From positions 2,143,001-2,207,000 of the forward strand of contig NZ_CP079203.1 in the NCBI RefSeq assembly GCF_019297835.1: a stretch of 64,000 nt of DNA, read 5' to 3'. Every line of letters begins with the position of its first letter. Within the stretch, counting starts at the first letter, position 1. Source of the stretch: Sphingomonas sanguinis (GTDB lineage: Bacteria; Pseudomonadota; Alphaproteobacteria; Sphingomonadales; Sphingomonadaceae). The position numbers and the translations under genes are program-made. The notes below the pieces were generated by a model. It ran no database searches. It was not told the origin of the DNA and saw nothing but the letters and a program-made list of their open reading frames with translations. Positions 17,664 through 27,723 of the stretch are shown here, piece after piece.

Positions 17664-18374
17664 CAATATGGCTATTGCGTCCCCTGTCAGTGGGATCGTT
17701 TGCGGGTGGCCTGTCTTGGTTTCTGGTATATTCGCCAAGCGCGTTTCGACATTGATGTTGGACCATGTAAAGTTGAGCAGTTCGCCTCGCCGCAAAGCCG
17801 TCTGAAGCGCAAATAGGATTGCCGGTCGGATCAGGCTGTTCCGAGTTTCCTTCAAAGCCTCGTGAAGCCGTTGGAGTTCACCCGGTCTTAAGCGCCTGTC
17901 CCTTGCGTTTCGGACGGGCAACCGCCTGACCTGTGCAACGACGTTGTGCGGTATGGCCACTCCCCAATCGAGCCTAGCCACTTCGATGATCGTATGGAGC
18001 AGCCCCAACTCGCGGGCGATGGTTCCAGGTTTGACCTGTTTGGCCCTGATATCCCTGTAGGCTGCGATAGGAGCCGATTTAAGGTCGAGCAAGGTATGGC
18101 GCGTCAAGTATCCTAGAGAGTCCAGCACCCTCCGAATCGGCATTTCGCTTCTTAGGGGTCACTTCGTCTATGTAGCGGCGGATAACGTCGCCAAGGGTGA
18201 TCCCCTTAAGCTGTCGGCGATCTAACGGCTCGTCGCCACGATCAATCCGCCCTTCCCGCTCCTAGCCCATTTTTTCGCTGCTTCCTTCGTCGGCAGCGAC
18301 TTGTATTCCGGTTCGTATCCCTTGCGCCGGATTTGTACGAACCAGCCCTTCGCTCGCTTGGTAAGCGTGGCCAC
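17664..18374 (-). pseudogene. Tyrosine recombinase (phage/island integrase) pseudogene
   Basis: From GTG 18374 the minus strand reads VATLTKRAKGWFVQIRRKG and onward, the arm-binding start of a common proteobacterial integrase type. It hits a stop at 18222-18224 because of a frameshift. A second frame continues with DEPLDRRQLKGITLGDVIRRYIDEVTPKKR, and a third (from 18143) gives LGYLTRHTLLDLKSAPIAAYRDIRAKQ, then FALQTALRRGELLNFTWSNI with the first catalytic Arg. Homology stops at IPLTGDAIAIL, where the IS5 remnant begins, so the HxxR and Tyr catalytic residues are lost. The gene starts 110 bp from the 3' end of tRNA-Val, the usual position of an integrase at its attachment site. Confidence 0.88.
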
Positions 18375-18442
18375 TGTGCTTCCTGTGTCAAAATTGCATC
18401 AGGAGCGGCGAAAGGGTTTCAGGTTGCCAAGCGACAGATACT

Positions 18443-18480
18443 AAAAAGCCCCGGAAATCCGAAGACTTCCGAGGCTTTTT
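18443..18480 (-). terminator. Rho-independent terminator after tRNA-Val
   Basis: AAAAAGCC-CGGAA pairs with TTCCG-GGCTTTTT around the loop ATCCGAAGAC with one bulge per arm. On the minus strand the stem is followed by a T-run directly after the tRNA gene. The A/T symmetry means it could also stop rightward transcription. Confidence 0.75.
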
Positions 18481-18483
18481 GAG

Positions 18484-18558
18484 TGGTGGGCGTGGCAAGG
18501 ATTGAACTTGCGACCCCTGCGATGTCAACACAGTGCTCTACCACTGAGCTACACGCCC
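18484..18558 (-). tRNA. tRNA-Val (anticodon GAC)
   Basis: The minus strand reads GGGCGTG (acceptor), then TAGCTCAGTGGTAGAGCA (D arm), CTGTG-TTGACAT-CGCAG (anticodon arm, anticodon GAC), GGGGTC variable/T-stem entry, GTTCAATCC (T loop), and CACGCCC-ACCA. The 75-nt gene encodes its own CCA. All four stems pair, with one G-T in the anticodon stem. An integrase remnant abuts its 3' side. Confidence 0.95.
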
Positions 18559-18602
18559 GCCGGAGGCCGGGCAATTAGCAGTTTCGGCGGGGCTGGCAAG
18601 CC

Positions 18603-18980
18603 CTAAATCGCGCCGTCTGCCGATTCTTTTGCAAAAAGTCGGTCCACCTCCATCACCAGGTCGCGCAGGTGAAAGGGTTTGGACAGTACACGGGCGTTGG
18701 GAACCGCCTGCCCCGCCTTCAGCGTGACCGCCGCGAAGCCGGTGATGAACATCACCCGCAAGTCGGGGACCAGCGAGGCGGCGCGCTGGGCCAGTTCGAT
18801 GCCATCCATCTCGGGCATGACGATATCGGTCAGCAGCAGGTCGAAGTGTTCGCTCTCCAGCAAAGGCAGCGCCGTCGTGCCGCGATCGACCGCCGTCACC
18901 CGGTAGCCGGACCGCGTCAGCGCCCGTGTCAGATATTCGCGCATGACCTCGTCGTCTTCGGCCAGCAGGATATGGAACAT
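18603..18980 (-). CDS. cpdR: Single-domain response regulator, CpdR homologue
   Basis: 125 residues from ATG 18980 (an in-frame ATG at 18998 lacks a ribosome site, whereas CGGGATG precedes 18980). A lone receiver domain has acidic pocket EDD (8-10), phospho-acceptor Asp52 in LLLTDIVMPEMDG, FITGFAAVTL and the conserved Lys in VLSKPFHLRDLV. This matches CpdR of Caulobacter and relatives closely. There, the unphosphorylated form primes the ClpXP protease for cell-cycle-controlled proteolysis and is inactivated by the CckA-ChpT relay. The neighbouring N-formylglutamate amidohydrolase gene, as I recall, is also a common neighbour of cpdR in other alphaproteobacteria, which supports the call. Confidence 0.9.
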   Translation of the reverse strand: MFHILLAEDDEVMREYLTRALTRSGYRVTAVDRGTTALPLLESEHFDLLLTDIVMPEMDGIELAQRAASLVPDLRVMFITGFAAVTLKAGQAVPNARVLSKPFHLRDLVMEVDRLFAKESADGAI

Positions 18981-19106
18981 CGCGTCATCCCGATTCATGT
19001 CGAAAGCCAGCTTAGCGGCGCGGCGGTTAAGATTTCCAGACCATTGCCGTATTCAATCGCCCATAGCCGATTGCGTGCCCCTGATGCTCGCCATAGGATC
19101 ACGGCA

Positions 19107-19964
19107 ATGGCCAGCCCGAGCTTCGGCACATCCTTTCAGACATTTGGCGATCCGGTTCCTTCGGGGCCGGTGGTGATCTCGGTACCGCATGGCGGGCGCG
19201 CCTATCCGGCGGAGATGGTCGCGGCGCTGCGCGTGCCGGTCGCCGCCGTAACGGCGCTGGAGGACCGGCTGATTGATCTGGTCGGCATCGCCGCGCAAGG
19301 GGACGAGCCGATGCTGGTCCAGACCACGCCGCGCGCCTGGATCGACCTGAACCGCGACGAGCGCGAGCGGGATGCGCTGATCGACGAGGGCGCGACGATG
19401 GCGCCCCGCGCCTCGGCCAAGCTGCGCAGCGGGCTGGGCCTGGTGCCACGCCGGGTGGCGGGGCATGGCGATATCTGGACACGGCGCTTCGCCGATGCGG
19501 AGATCGTCGCGCGCATCAAGAACGATCATCGCCCCTATCATAGCGCTTTGGCGGAGCGGCTGGCGGCGGCGCGGGCGCGGTTCGGGGTGGCGGTGCTGCT
19601 CGACCTGCATTCGATGCCGCCGCTCGGTGCGCCGGGGCTGGTGCCGCGCATCGTGATCGGCGACCGGCATGGCACGACGGCGGCCACCCGCTTCGTCCGC
19701 CGGGTCGAGGCGGAGGCGCGTGGGGGTGGTTTCGCCGTGACCCGCAATGCGCCCTATGCCGGGGGACATATCGTCGAGCGGCACGGCGATCCCCGACGAG
19801 GCATCCACGCGATCCAGCTGGAACTCGACCGCTCGCTCTATCTCGATGCCGCGCTGGAGGCGCCAGGGCCGGGCTTCGACGCCACGGTAGCGCTGGTATG
19901 CCGTATCCTGTCCGCCTTGGCGGCCGAAGCTCTGGGCCAACCGACGGCGATGGCCGCCGAATAA
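19107..19964 (+). CDS. N-formylglutamate amidohydrolase family protein
   Basis: 285 residues from ATG 19107 (AGGATC upstream serves as ribosome site). The longer open frame to 18669 lies antisense to cpdR and was rejected. Family blocks are VVISVPHGGRAYP near the N-terminus (first metal-ligand region), IDLNRDERER, GLGLVPRRV, HRPYHSALAERL, VLLDLHSMPP and AGGHIVERHGDPRRGIHAIQLELDRSLYLD. Members hydrolyse N-formyl-L-glutamate to formate and glutamate, the last step of one histidine-degradation route. No other hut gene is nearby, so its actual substrate may differ. It runs divergently from cpdR with a 126-bp gap. Confidence 0.9.
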   Translation: MASPSFGTSFQTFGDPVPSGPVVISVPHGGRAYPAEMVAALRVPVAAVTALEDRLIDLVGIAAQGDEPMLVQTTPRAWIDLNRDERERDALIDEGATMAPRASAKLRSGLGLVPRRVAGHGDIWTRRFADAEIVARIKNDHRPYHSALAERLAAARARFGVAVLLDLHSMPPLGAPGLVPRIVIGDRHGTTAATRFVRRVEAEARGGGFAVTRNAPYAGGHIVERHGDPRRGIHAIQLELDRSLYLDAALEAPGPGFDATVALVCRILSALAAEALGQPTAMAAE

Positions 19965-20071
19965 AAAACCGCCTCGCGCAAGGGGGAAGAGCGCGAGGCG
20001 GCCAAGGTTCAGGGAGGAGACACGCTGAAAGCGTGTCGCACGACACCGCGAAAGGGGGGACACGATGTCGT
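19961..20071 (-). ncRNA. Candidate small RNA with three hairpins and C-rich anti-Shine-Dalgarno loops
   Basis: Read on the minus strand, about 110 nt fold into: hairpin 1 (20070-20041), a 10-bp stem with loop TCCCCCCTTT; hairpin 2 (20037-20019), stem GACACGC/GCGTGTC; an unpaired TCCTCCCT (20018-20011); and hairpin 3 (20001-19969), an 11-bp stem with loop TCTTCCCCCTT followed by six T's (19968-19963). Hairpin 3 plus the T-run is a complete rho-independent terminator. A promoter-like TTGAAC ... TATTTATACC sits just upstream. No open frame fits. The C-rich loops complement Shine-Dalgarno sequences, a design known from alphaproteobacterial trans-acting sRNAs. The 3' end overlaps the stop codon of the convergent amidohydrolase gene. 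Confidence 0.72.
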
Positions 20072-20074
20072 ACT

Positions 20075-20106
20075 GGTATAAATAGGAAGGGGCCTATTTG
20101 GTTCAA
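20075..20106 (-). promoter_or_regulatory. Putative sigma-70-type promoter of the small RNA
   Basis: On the minus strand TTGAAC (20106-20101) is followed after 16-18 bp by TATTTATACC (20084-20075). The first hairpin of the RNA begins at 20070, as expected for a start site 5-8 bp after the -10 box. Confidence 0.5.
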
Positions 20107-20334
20107 CCCCCGCCCCCACAATTCGTCATTTTTTCGTAACGGGTGGTGGCGGCACCGGTGAACGACTTCCGATGAGCGCCAGACGACGGCGCTCAATAAA
20201 CCCGCCGTCTGCAATCGCCCATTTGCGTGCGCCATAAGGCTAGAACAAAATCCGAGCGCCTTGAATCGAGTAGGGATTCCCGAGCGTCTTGAAGTCTGAT
20301 TCATGACCCTCACGGGTGACGGGAGGCTGCTGAG

Positions 20335-20965
20335 ATGGGCAAGCCGTTGTCGATGGGCCTGCGCGAGCGGGTGGTTGGTGCGATTTCTCAGGGTATGTCG
20401 CGCCGTGCGGCGGCAGCACGGTTCGGGGTGAGCGCAGCCAGTGCGGTGGGCGGCGCGTCAGCGCGATCAGGCAAAGCCCGTGGCCAAGCCGCAGGGAGGT
20501 GACATGCGCTTGGTCGCAACGGAGGCCAAGGCGGCGCGCATATCGGCGCTGTACGAGGCGGCTTCCGAAACACCCTTGCCGAGTGGCGCGCGGCGCTGGC
20601 CGCCGAGGGGATCGCGGTGGCGGTATCGACGCTATGGCGCTTCTTGGCGCGCCACCGGCATAGGCGCACGCGCCCCGACGCTGAAGCCCGGCGACGTCGT
20701 GATCCTCGACAACCTGCCCGCCCGCAAGAGCGTCGTGGCACGCATGGCGATCGAGGCAAGGGAGGCACGGCTGCTTTTCCTTCCGCCTTACTCGCCTGAC
20801 TTCAACCCGATCGAAAACGCCTTCGCCAAAGCTCAAGGCGCTCCTGCGCAAAGCCGCCGCCCGCACCTGCGACGACCTGTACCGCCATCGGTGCCGCCAT
20901 CGACACGTTCATGCATGCCAAGTGCGCCAACTACTTCGCCGCTGCCGGTACGATCCCGACTGATC
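20335..20965 (+). pseudogene. IS630-family transposase pseudogene
   Basis: ATG 20335 opens MGKPLSMGLRERVVGAISQG followed by SRRAAAARFGVSAASAV, the helix-turn-helix start of IS630-type transposases, but the frame breaks after about 55 codons. Homology returns in a different frame downstream with LKPGDVVILDNLPARKS and EARLLFLPPYSPDFNPIE, the last two catalytic acidic residues of the DDE core. It shifts again before CANYFAAAG, the usual C-terminus. The central part with the first catalytic Asp is missing (the gene is roughly 600 bp instead of about 1 kb). It is therefore a deleted, frameshifted copy. It lies inside the tRNA-Ser scar. Confidence 0.85.
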
Positions 20966-21049
20966 CGAATTTGCTCCAGCAAAGATCGCACGGTCACCCG
21001 GCGGCAGTGCGTTCCAGGCGCGCAAGCGCGCCTGGAAGTGGTGATCGCG

Positions 21050-21330
21050 TCATGACGGCTGCCCCGCATCCGCTGCGAAGCCGAGCAGATAGTTCGCTGA
21101 CTTGCTGGCAGCGCTCGCGGCATGACCGATGGCCTTGTAGTCACGCCGCAGTACCTTGAGCCACGACCCAATATAGTCGGCATGCCACACCGCTGGCCTC
21201 GAGAATGGCTGCGACCTCGGGCAGAATCTCTATCTCGGGCCGAACCTCGGGCGCTCGTGTGAGCGCTTCGGGCGGGCCTTCACATTGGTCGATGTTGGAG
21301 ACGGTGAAGCGCTTGAGAAAGGCAATCGTG
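21050..21330 (-). pseudogene. ArdC-like antirestriction protein remnant
   Basis: On the minus strand, after the integrase fragment, the frame reads TIAFLKRFTVSNIDQCEG and LPEVAAILEASG, resembling the middle of ArdC/DUF1738 proteins found on plasmids and islands. After a short gap the C-terminal signature HADYIGSWLKVLRRDYKAIG, then SKSANYLLGFAAD appears and ends at a stop at 21052-21050. The part between (including the zinc-protease-like motif) is deleted and the N-terminal ssDNA-binding domain is missing. It is a decayed piece of mobile-element cargo. Confidence 0.65.
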
Positions 21331-21435
21331 CGCGCCTGCCCCTTTGCCGTTGATTTTGAGAAACAGGCCGTCCTCGCCCGAATAGCGGCCAGGCTCGACC
21401 AGCGAACGGATCTTAGGGGCAGTGAGCTTTCCCAT
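21331..21435 (-). pseudogene. P4-type tyrosine recombinase N-terminal fragment
   Basis: ATG 21435 starts MGKLTAPKIRSLVEPGRYS followed by DGLFLKINGKG, the DUF4102 arm-binding N-terminus typical of P4-like integrases. After about 33 residues the similarity changes to ArdC sequence. The formal frame runs to a stop at 21280. The start codon is 151 bp from the 3' end of tRNA-Ser and points away from it, the standard arrangement for an island integrated in a tRNA gene. Confidence 0.75.
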
Positions 21436-21586
21436 GCTACCTCACCTCAATTTTTCTCCACACTTTTCCAACACTTCGCGTCAGATTGTGTTGGATCGAG
21501 TGAAACGCAGCGGCACCAGAAAATCGCTGATTTCCGTGCTTTTACAGCAATTTTCGGAGTTGGGCGAGGCCCGCAGAGGGCAGGAA

Positions 21587-21677
21587 TGGCGGAGCGGGAG
21601 GGATTCGAACCCTCGATACGGTTTTGCCGTATACTCACTTTCCAGGCGAGCGCCTTCGACCACTCGGCCACCGCTCC
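21587..21677 (-). tRNA. tRNA-Ser (anticodon GGA)
   Basis: The 91-nt minus-strand gene begins GGAGCGG and ends CCGCTCC-GCCA. The anticodon arm CTCGC-CTGGAAA-GTGAG gives anticodon GGA. A long variable arm (TATACGG-CAAAA-CCGTAT) marks it as a class II serine tRNA, and GGTTCGAATCC is the T loop. The CCA end is encoded. An integrase fragment lies 151 bp from its 3' end. Confidence 0.95.
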
Positions 21678-21773
21678 GCATGAGTCCATGCCTGGAACAC
21701 GCGCCCCTAATGTGCTTCCTCGCCCCGCGCAAGCGATTGCGTGTGCCGGTTCGCTGGGGCAGTCTGTGCTGCG

Positions 21774-22640
21774 ATGACGATCGCGCTTCTGCTCGCCGCG
21801 CTTCTGACGCAGGCTTCGCCCTCCCCCGCCCCTGTCGCGCAGGCCGGCGATCCGCTGCCCGGCGACTGGATCGCGGTGCCCGATGACGAGTTGCTGGTCT
21901 TTACGCTCGCCAATGGACGGACGGTGACGCTGCGGCTGGCGCCGGGACAGGCGCCGGTCCATGTCGCCAATATCCGCGCGCTGGCGCGCGGGCATTGGTG
22001 GGATGCGGGGACGAGCGTGTACCGCGTGCAGGAGAATTACGTCGCGCAATGGGGCGACGCGACCGAGAAGAAGCCGCTGCCGTCCAGCGTGATCGCCAAT
22101 CCTCCGGCCGAATATGTCCATAGCGGCAACAGCGCGGTAGCGCGGCTGAGCAAGCCCGATCCCTATGCCGCTTGGGCGGGCTATAGCCGTGACGGCTGGC
22201 CGCTGGCGGGGGATGCGACCAACGAGTGGGTGCCGCATTGCTATGGCATGGTCGGCGTCGCCCGCGATCTGGCGCCCAGCACGGGGTCGGGGGCCGAGCT
22301 TTACACGATCATCGGCCACTCGCCGCGCGGGCTGGACCGCAATATTGCGGTGGTCGGGCGGGTGGTCGACGGCATGGATGCGCTCTCCACCCTGCCGCGC
22401 GGGACGGGGGATCTGGGCTTCTACAAGGAGGAGGGGCAGCGGCTGGGAATCGTCTCGGCGCGACTGGCGAGCGATATCCCCGCCGCCGAGCGACCGCACT
22501 TCCAGTATCGCGAGACGGTGTCGCCGCGCTTTGCCGCCTGGATCAAGGGGCGAGAGAATCGGAAGAACGAGTTCTTCACCGTGCCTGCGGGGGGTGTGGA
22601 TATTTGTGCGGCGCTGCCGCCGGTGCGCAAGGCGCCCTGA
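21774..22640 (+). CDS. Cyclophilin-type peptidyl-prolyl cis-trans isomerase, exported
   Basis: 288 residues from ATG 21774. A short signal peptide (MTIALLLAALLTQASPSPAP) predicts export to the periplasm. The mature part has cyclophilin features, LVFTLANGRTVTLRLAPGQAPVHVANIRALARGHWWDAGTSVYRVQENYVAQWGD in outline, then GMVGVARD and ELYTIIGHSPRGLDRNIAVVGRVVDGMD. This long, divergent cyclophilin form helps fold secreted proteins. The highly conserved cyclophilin Arg/Phe active-site set is only partly recognisable, so catalytic strength is uncertain. It follows the tRNA-Ser gene, which runs the other way. Confidence 0.86.
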   Translation: MTIALLLAALLTQASPSPAPVAQAGDPLPGDWIAVPDDELLVFTLANGRTVTLRLAPGQAPVHVANIRALARGHWWDAGTSVYRVQENYVAQWGDATEKKPLPSSVIANPPAEYVHSGNSAVARLSKPDPYAAWAGYSRDGWPLAGDATNEWVPHCYGMVGVARDLAPSTGSGAELYTIIGHSPRGLDRNIAVVGRVVDGMDALSTLPRGTGDLGFYKEEGQRLGIVSARLASDIPAAERPHFQYRETVSPRFAAWIKGRENRKNEFFTVPAGGVDICAALPPVRKAP

Positions 22641-22656
22641 GGTTGGCGTTGGGGCG

Positions 22657-22742
22657 TGGCCTTCGACTTCGCTCAGGCTGAACGGAGGTTTGGTATCAAC
22701 CGTTTTCCCAACAGCCGTTCGGCCTGAGCGAAGTCGACGGCC
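22657..22742. repeat. Long imperfect inverted repeat between convergent genes
   Basis: GCGTGGCCTTCGACTTCGCT...CAGGCTGAACGG is matched by the reverse complement CCGTTCGGCCTGAGCG...AAGTCGACGGCCACG, around a central GAGGTTTGGTATCAACCGTTTTCCCAACAG in outline. The arms are about 30 bp with a few mismatches. It sits between the stops of the isomerase and acs and could act as a bidirectional terminator or be a REP-like element. Confidence 0.75.
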
Positions 22743-22782
22743 ACGGGAAAACGGGGCCGCCAACCAGCGGCCCCTTTTCCCA

Positions 22783-24735
<1,953 letters not shown>

Positions 24736-24855
24736 GCCTGTCTCTCCTATATCTTTGGCGAACCTTTAGCAGTCCAACATCACAATTGCCTATCGGCTCC
24801 GTGACAAAGTGCGTCAGGTAACGCGGTTCGGATGCCGCGCTAAAATGTCGCTGCC

Positions 24856-24873
24856 ATGACGACCGATCGTCAT
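24856..24873. promoter_or_regulatory. Perfect dyad ATGACGA-CCGA-TCGTCAT, candidate operator
   Basis: Seven-base arms are exact inverted copies around CCGA, located in the 287-bp gap between the divergent acs and hybrid-kinase genes. Such a symmetric site fits a dimeric regulator. No known consensus is matched with certainty. The remainder of the gap shows no open frame with support. Confidence 0.35.
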
Positions 24874-25022
24874 AATGCCGGGGCGGCTGCGCCAAGTCGA
24901 AAGGCGCGTGCCGGACATTTGCATCCATCCAGAGCAAGATACCGCCCTCCCCCTCTATTCCTGCCGATAAAGCAACGCTACAGCGGCAAGTGCGCCGGGT
25001 TTCGAGGGGAGACGAACCGAGC

Positions 25023-27554
25023 ATGACCGCGACTGCCCACGACCCTGCCGACCTCCCTGCCGGTTTCGCCGCTGTACTGGCGCGCGCCGGCGAGATGGGT
25101 CGGCTGATCGCGGGGCATGACTGGGCCGCGACGCCGCTGGGACCGATTTCGGCATGGCCGCAGAGCCGGTTGACCGCGATCGCCATCGCGCTCGCCTCCT
25201 CCATCCCGATCGCCACCATCTGGGGGGCGGAGGGCATCCTGATCTACAATGCGGGCTATGCCGAATTTTCGGGCGACCGGCATCCGGCGATGCTCGGCGC
25301 GCCGCTGGTCGGGGTCTGGCCGGAAGCGGCGGCCTTCAACGCGCAGGTCATCGCCGAGGGGCTGGCAGGCCGTACGCTCGCCTACCGCGACCAGGCGATG
25401 ATGCTGGATCGCCAGGGCAGGCCCGAGCAGCATTGGCTGGACCTCGATTATATCCCCATCGCCGACGAGAGCGGTCGCCCGTCGGGGATCATGGCCACCG
25501 TGATCGACAGCAGCGCACGAATGCGCGACCGACAGGATCGCGAGATCGCCTTGTCCGCCGCCCGCGAGAGCGAGGCGCGGTTCCGCAACCTCGCCGATCA
25601 TGCGCCGATCGTCATCTGGGTCACCGATACCGACGGCCATTGCACCTATATCAACCGCGCCTGGCAGGTGCAGACCGGTCAGGACGTCGCGCAGGGCCTG
25701 CGTTTCGGCTGGGTCGACATGGTCCATCCCGACGACCGCCAGCCCGCGCAACAGGCGTTCCAGGCCGCCATGGCCGAACCACGTGCCTTCCAGACCGAAT
25801 ATCGCCTGGCCCAGGTGCAGGGCGGCTATCACTGGGTCATGGCCACCGCCGTTCCGCGCTTCGACGATGATGGTGCCTTTCTGGGCATGATCGGGTCGGT
25901 CGTGGACATCGACGAGCGCCGCCGGGCCGAGGCGACGCTGCGCGACGTCAATGCGGTGCTGGAGCGCCGGGTGATGGAGGCGCTGGCCGAGCGCAAGCTG
26001 TTCGCCGACATCATCGATTCGACCGGCACGATGGTCCAGGTGCTGGGGTTCGATCACCGCTATCTGGCGATCAACCGCGCCGCCGCCGAGGATTTCGAGC
26101 GCATCTTCGGCGTCCGCCCGCAGATCGGCCAGCACAAGGCCGAGGCGATGGCCCAGCGACCGGAAATCCTGTCGGTGATGCGCGATTACTGGACCCGTGC
26201 GCTGGCGGGCGAGGAATTCTCGGTCATCCAGGCGCTGGATCATGGCGATGGCGAGCGGCGGCATTACGAACTGCGCTTCAGTCCGCTGGTCTCCGCCGAG
26301 GGTACGCCGATCGGCGCCTATCAGTTCGCGACCGATGTCTCCGAACGGCTGGCGCAGCAGGAGCGGCTGCACGACATGGAGGCGCAGTTGCGCCAAAGCC
26401 AGAAGATGGAGGCGGTGGGCCAGCTGACCGGCGGCATCGCGCATGATTTCAACAACCTGCTACAGGTCGTGGTCGGCAATCTGGAGATGCTCGACCGCCT
26501 TCTGCCGATCGACGAGCATCTGCGGGCGCGCCGTGCCGCCACCAACGCGATGACCGGCGCGCGGCGTGCAGCGACGCTCACCCAGCGGCTGCTCGCCTTT
26601 TCGCGGCGGCAACCGCTGGCGCCGCAATCGGTCGACGCGCGACGGCTGGTTGACGGCCTGTCGGACCTGCTGACCCGGACGCTGGGCGAGCAGGTCAGCC
26701 TGACGGTCGCATCCGCCCCCGATCTGTGGGTGACGGAGGCCGATCCCAACCAACTGGAAAGCGCGATCCTGAACCTGGCGGTCAATGCGCGCGACGCGAT
26801 GCCGCATGGCGGCACCCTGTCGATCACGATGCGCAACGCGACGCTGGACGGGCTGGCCACGATGGCGGCGGGGCCGGTCCCCTACCCTACCGATCCGGGC
26901 GATTATGTCGCCATCGACGTCAGCGACACCGGCACCGGCATGGACCGCGCGACGCTGGGCCGGGTGTTCGAGCCGTTCTTCACCACCAAGGAGGTCGGCA
27001 AGGGCACCGGCCTGGGCCTGTCGATGGTATATGGCTTCGCCAAACAGTCGGGCGGGCAGGTGCAGATCGAATCGCGCCCCGGCGAAGGCACCTGCGTCAC
27101 GCTGTTCCTGCCCCGCTTCCGGGGACAGGCGACCACGCCCATCGAGCCGCCCCAGCCCGCCGCGCATCCCATGCGCGGGTCGGAGACGATCCTGGTGGTC
27201 GAGGATGATGCCGATGTCCGCACCTATTCGACCGAGGCGTTGCGCGAGCTGGGTTACGACGTGATCGAGGCGGAGGACGGCGCTTCGGCGCTGGCGCTGC
27301 TCGATGCGCCGGAGGCGTCGCGGATCGCGCTGCTATTTTCCGACGTGGTGCTGCCCGGCGGGATGACGGGAGCCGACCTGGCCTCGGCCGCGCGGTCGCT
27401 TCACCCCGCGCTGAAAGTGCTGTTCACCACCGGCTATGCCCGCGACGTGATCGTCCATGGCGGGCGGCTGGACGCCGGGGTCGCGCTGATTACCAAGCCG
27501 TTCGACTTCGCCGACCTGGCGGCACGGATCAGGGCGATGCTGGACGGCCAATAA
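25023..27554 (+). CDS. Hybrid sensor histidine kinase with PAS domains and C-terminal receiver
   Basis: 843 residues from ATG 25023 (an in-frame GTG at 24990 is less likely). No membrane segments are seen, so it is probably a soluble sensor. The order is an N-terminal PAS-like domain ([19 protein letters not shown], a signature shared by many alphaproteobacterial kinases), a PAS/PAC domain at about 185-310 ([19 protein letters not shown]), a third PAS at about 330-445, HisKA with phospho-acceptor His474 in GGIAHDFNN, and HATPase_c with [15 protein letters not shown] and [14 protein letters not shown] receiver domain with Asp774 in [11 protein letters not shown] ends the protein. The AHDFNN form groups it with cytosolic HWE-unlike hybrid kinases. 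Partner and stimulus are unknown. Confidence 0.93.
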   Translation: MTATAHDPADLPAGFAAVLARAGEMGRLIAGHDWAATPLGPISAWPQSRLTAIAIALASSIPIATIWGAEGILIYNAGYAEFSGDRHPAMLGAPLVGVWPEAAAFNAQVIAEGLAGRTLAYRDQAMMLDRQGRPEQHWLDLDYIPIADESGRPSGIMATVIDSSARMRDRQDREIALSAARESEARFRNLADHAPIVIWVTDTDGHCTYINRAWQVQTGQDVAQGLRFGWVDMVHPDDRQPAQQAFQAAMAEPRAFQTEYRLAQVQGGYHWVMATAVPRFDDDGAFLGMIGSVVDIDERRRAEATLRDVNAVLERRVMEALAERKLFADIIDSTGTMVQVLGFDHRYLAINRAAAEDFERIFGVRPQIGQHKAEAMAQRPEILSVMRDYWTRALAGEEFSVIQALDHGDGERRHYELRFSPLVSAEGTPIGAYQFATDVSERLAQQERLHDMEAQLRQSQKMEAVGQLTGGIAHDFNNLLQVVVGNLEMLDRLLPIDEHLRARRAATNAMTGARRAATLTQRLLAFSRRQPLAPQSVDARRLVDGLSDLLTRTLGEQVSLTVASAPDLWVTEADPNQLESAILNLAVNARDAMPHGGTLSITMRNATLDGLATMAAGPVPYPTDPGDYVAIDVSDTGTGMDRATLGRVFEPFFTTKEVGKGTGLGLSMVYGFAKQSGGQVQIESRPGEGTCVTLFLPRFRGQATTPIEPPQPAAHPMRGSETILVVEDDADVRTYSTEALRELGYDVIEAEDGASALALLDAPEASRIALLFSDVVLPGGMTGADLASAARSLHPALKVLFTTGYARDVIVHGGRLDAGVALITKPFDFADLAARIRAMLDGQ

Positions 27555-27723
27555 GCCAGGCCGGGGCGTGAAGGCGGATGGCCGCCCGTCAAACCATCGG
27601 CGTCAAACGACCCCGCAACACCTTAAAAATCCCCCATTCTTTCGAGCCGATGACGGTGCGCTTTCCCGGACGCACCCGAGTCGGCGGGTTGCGCGTTCAG
27701 CGCGACGGGACGAAAGGACAGGG

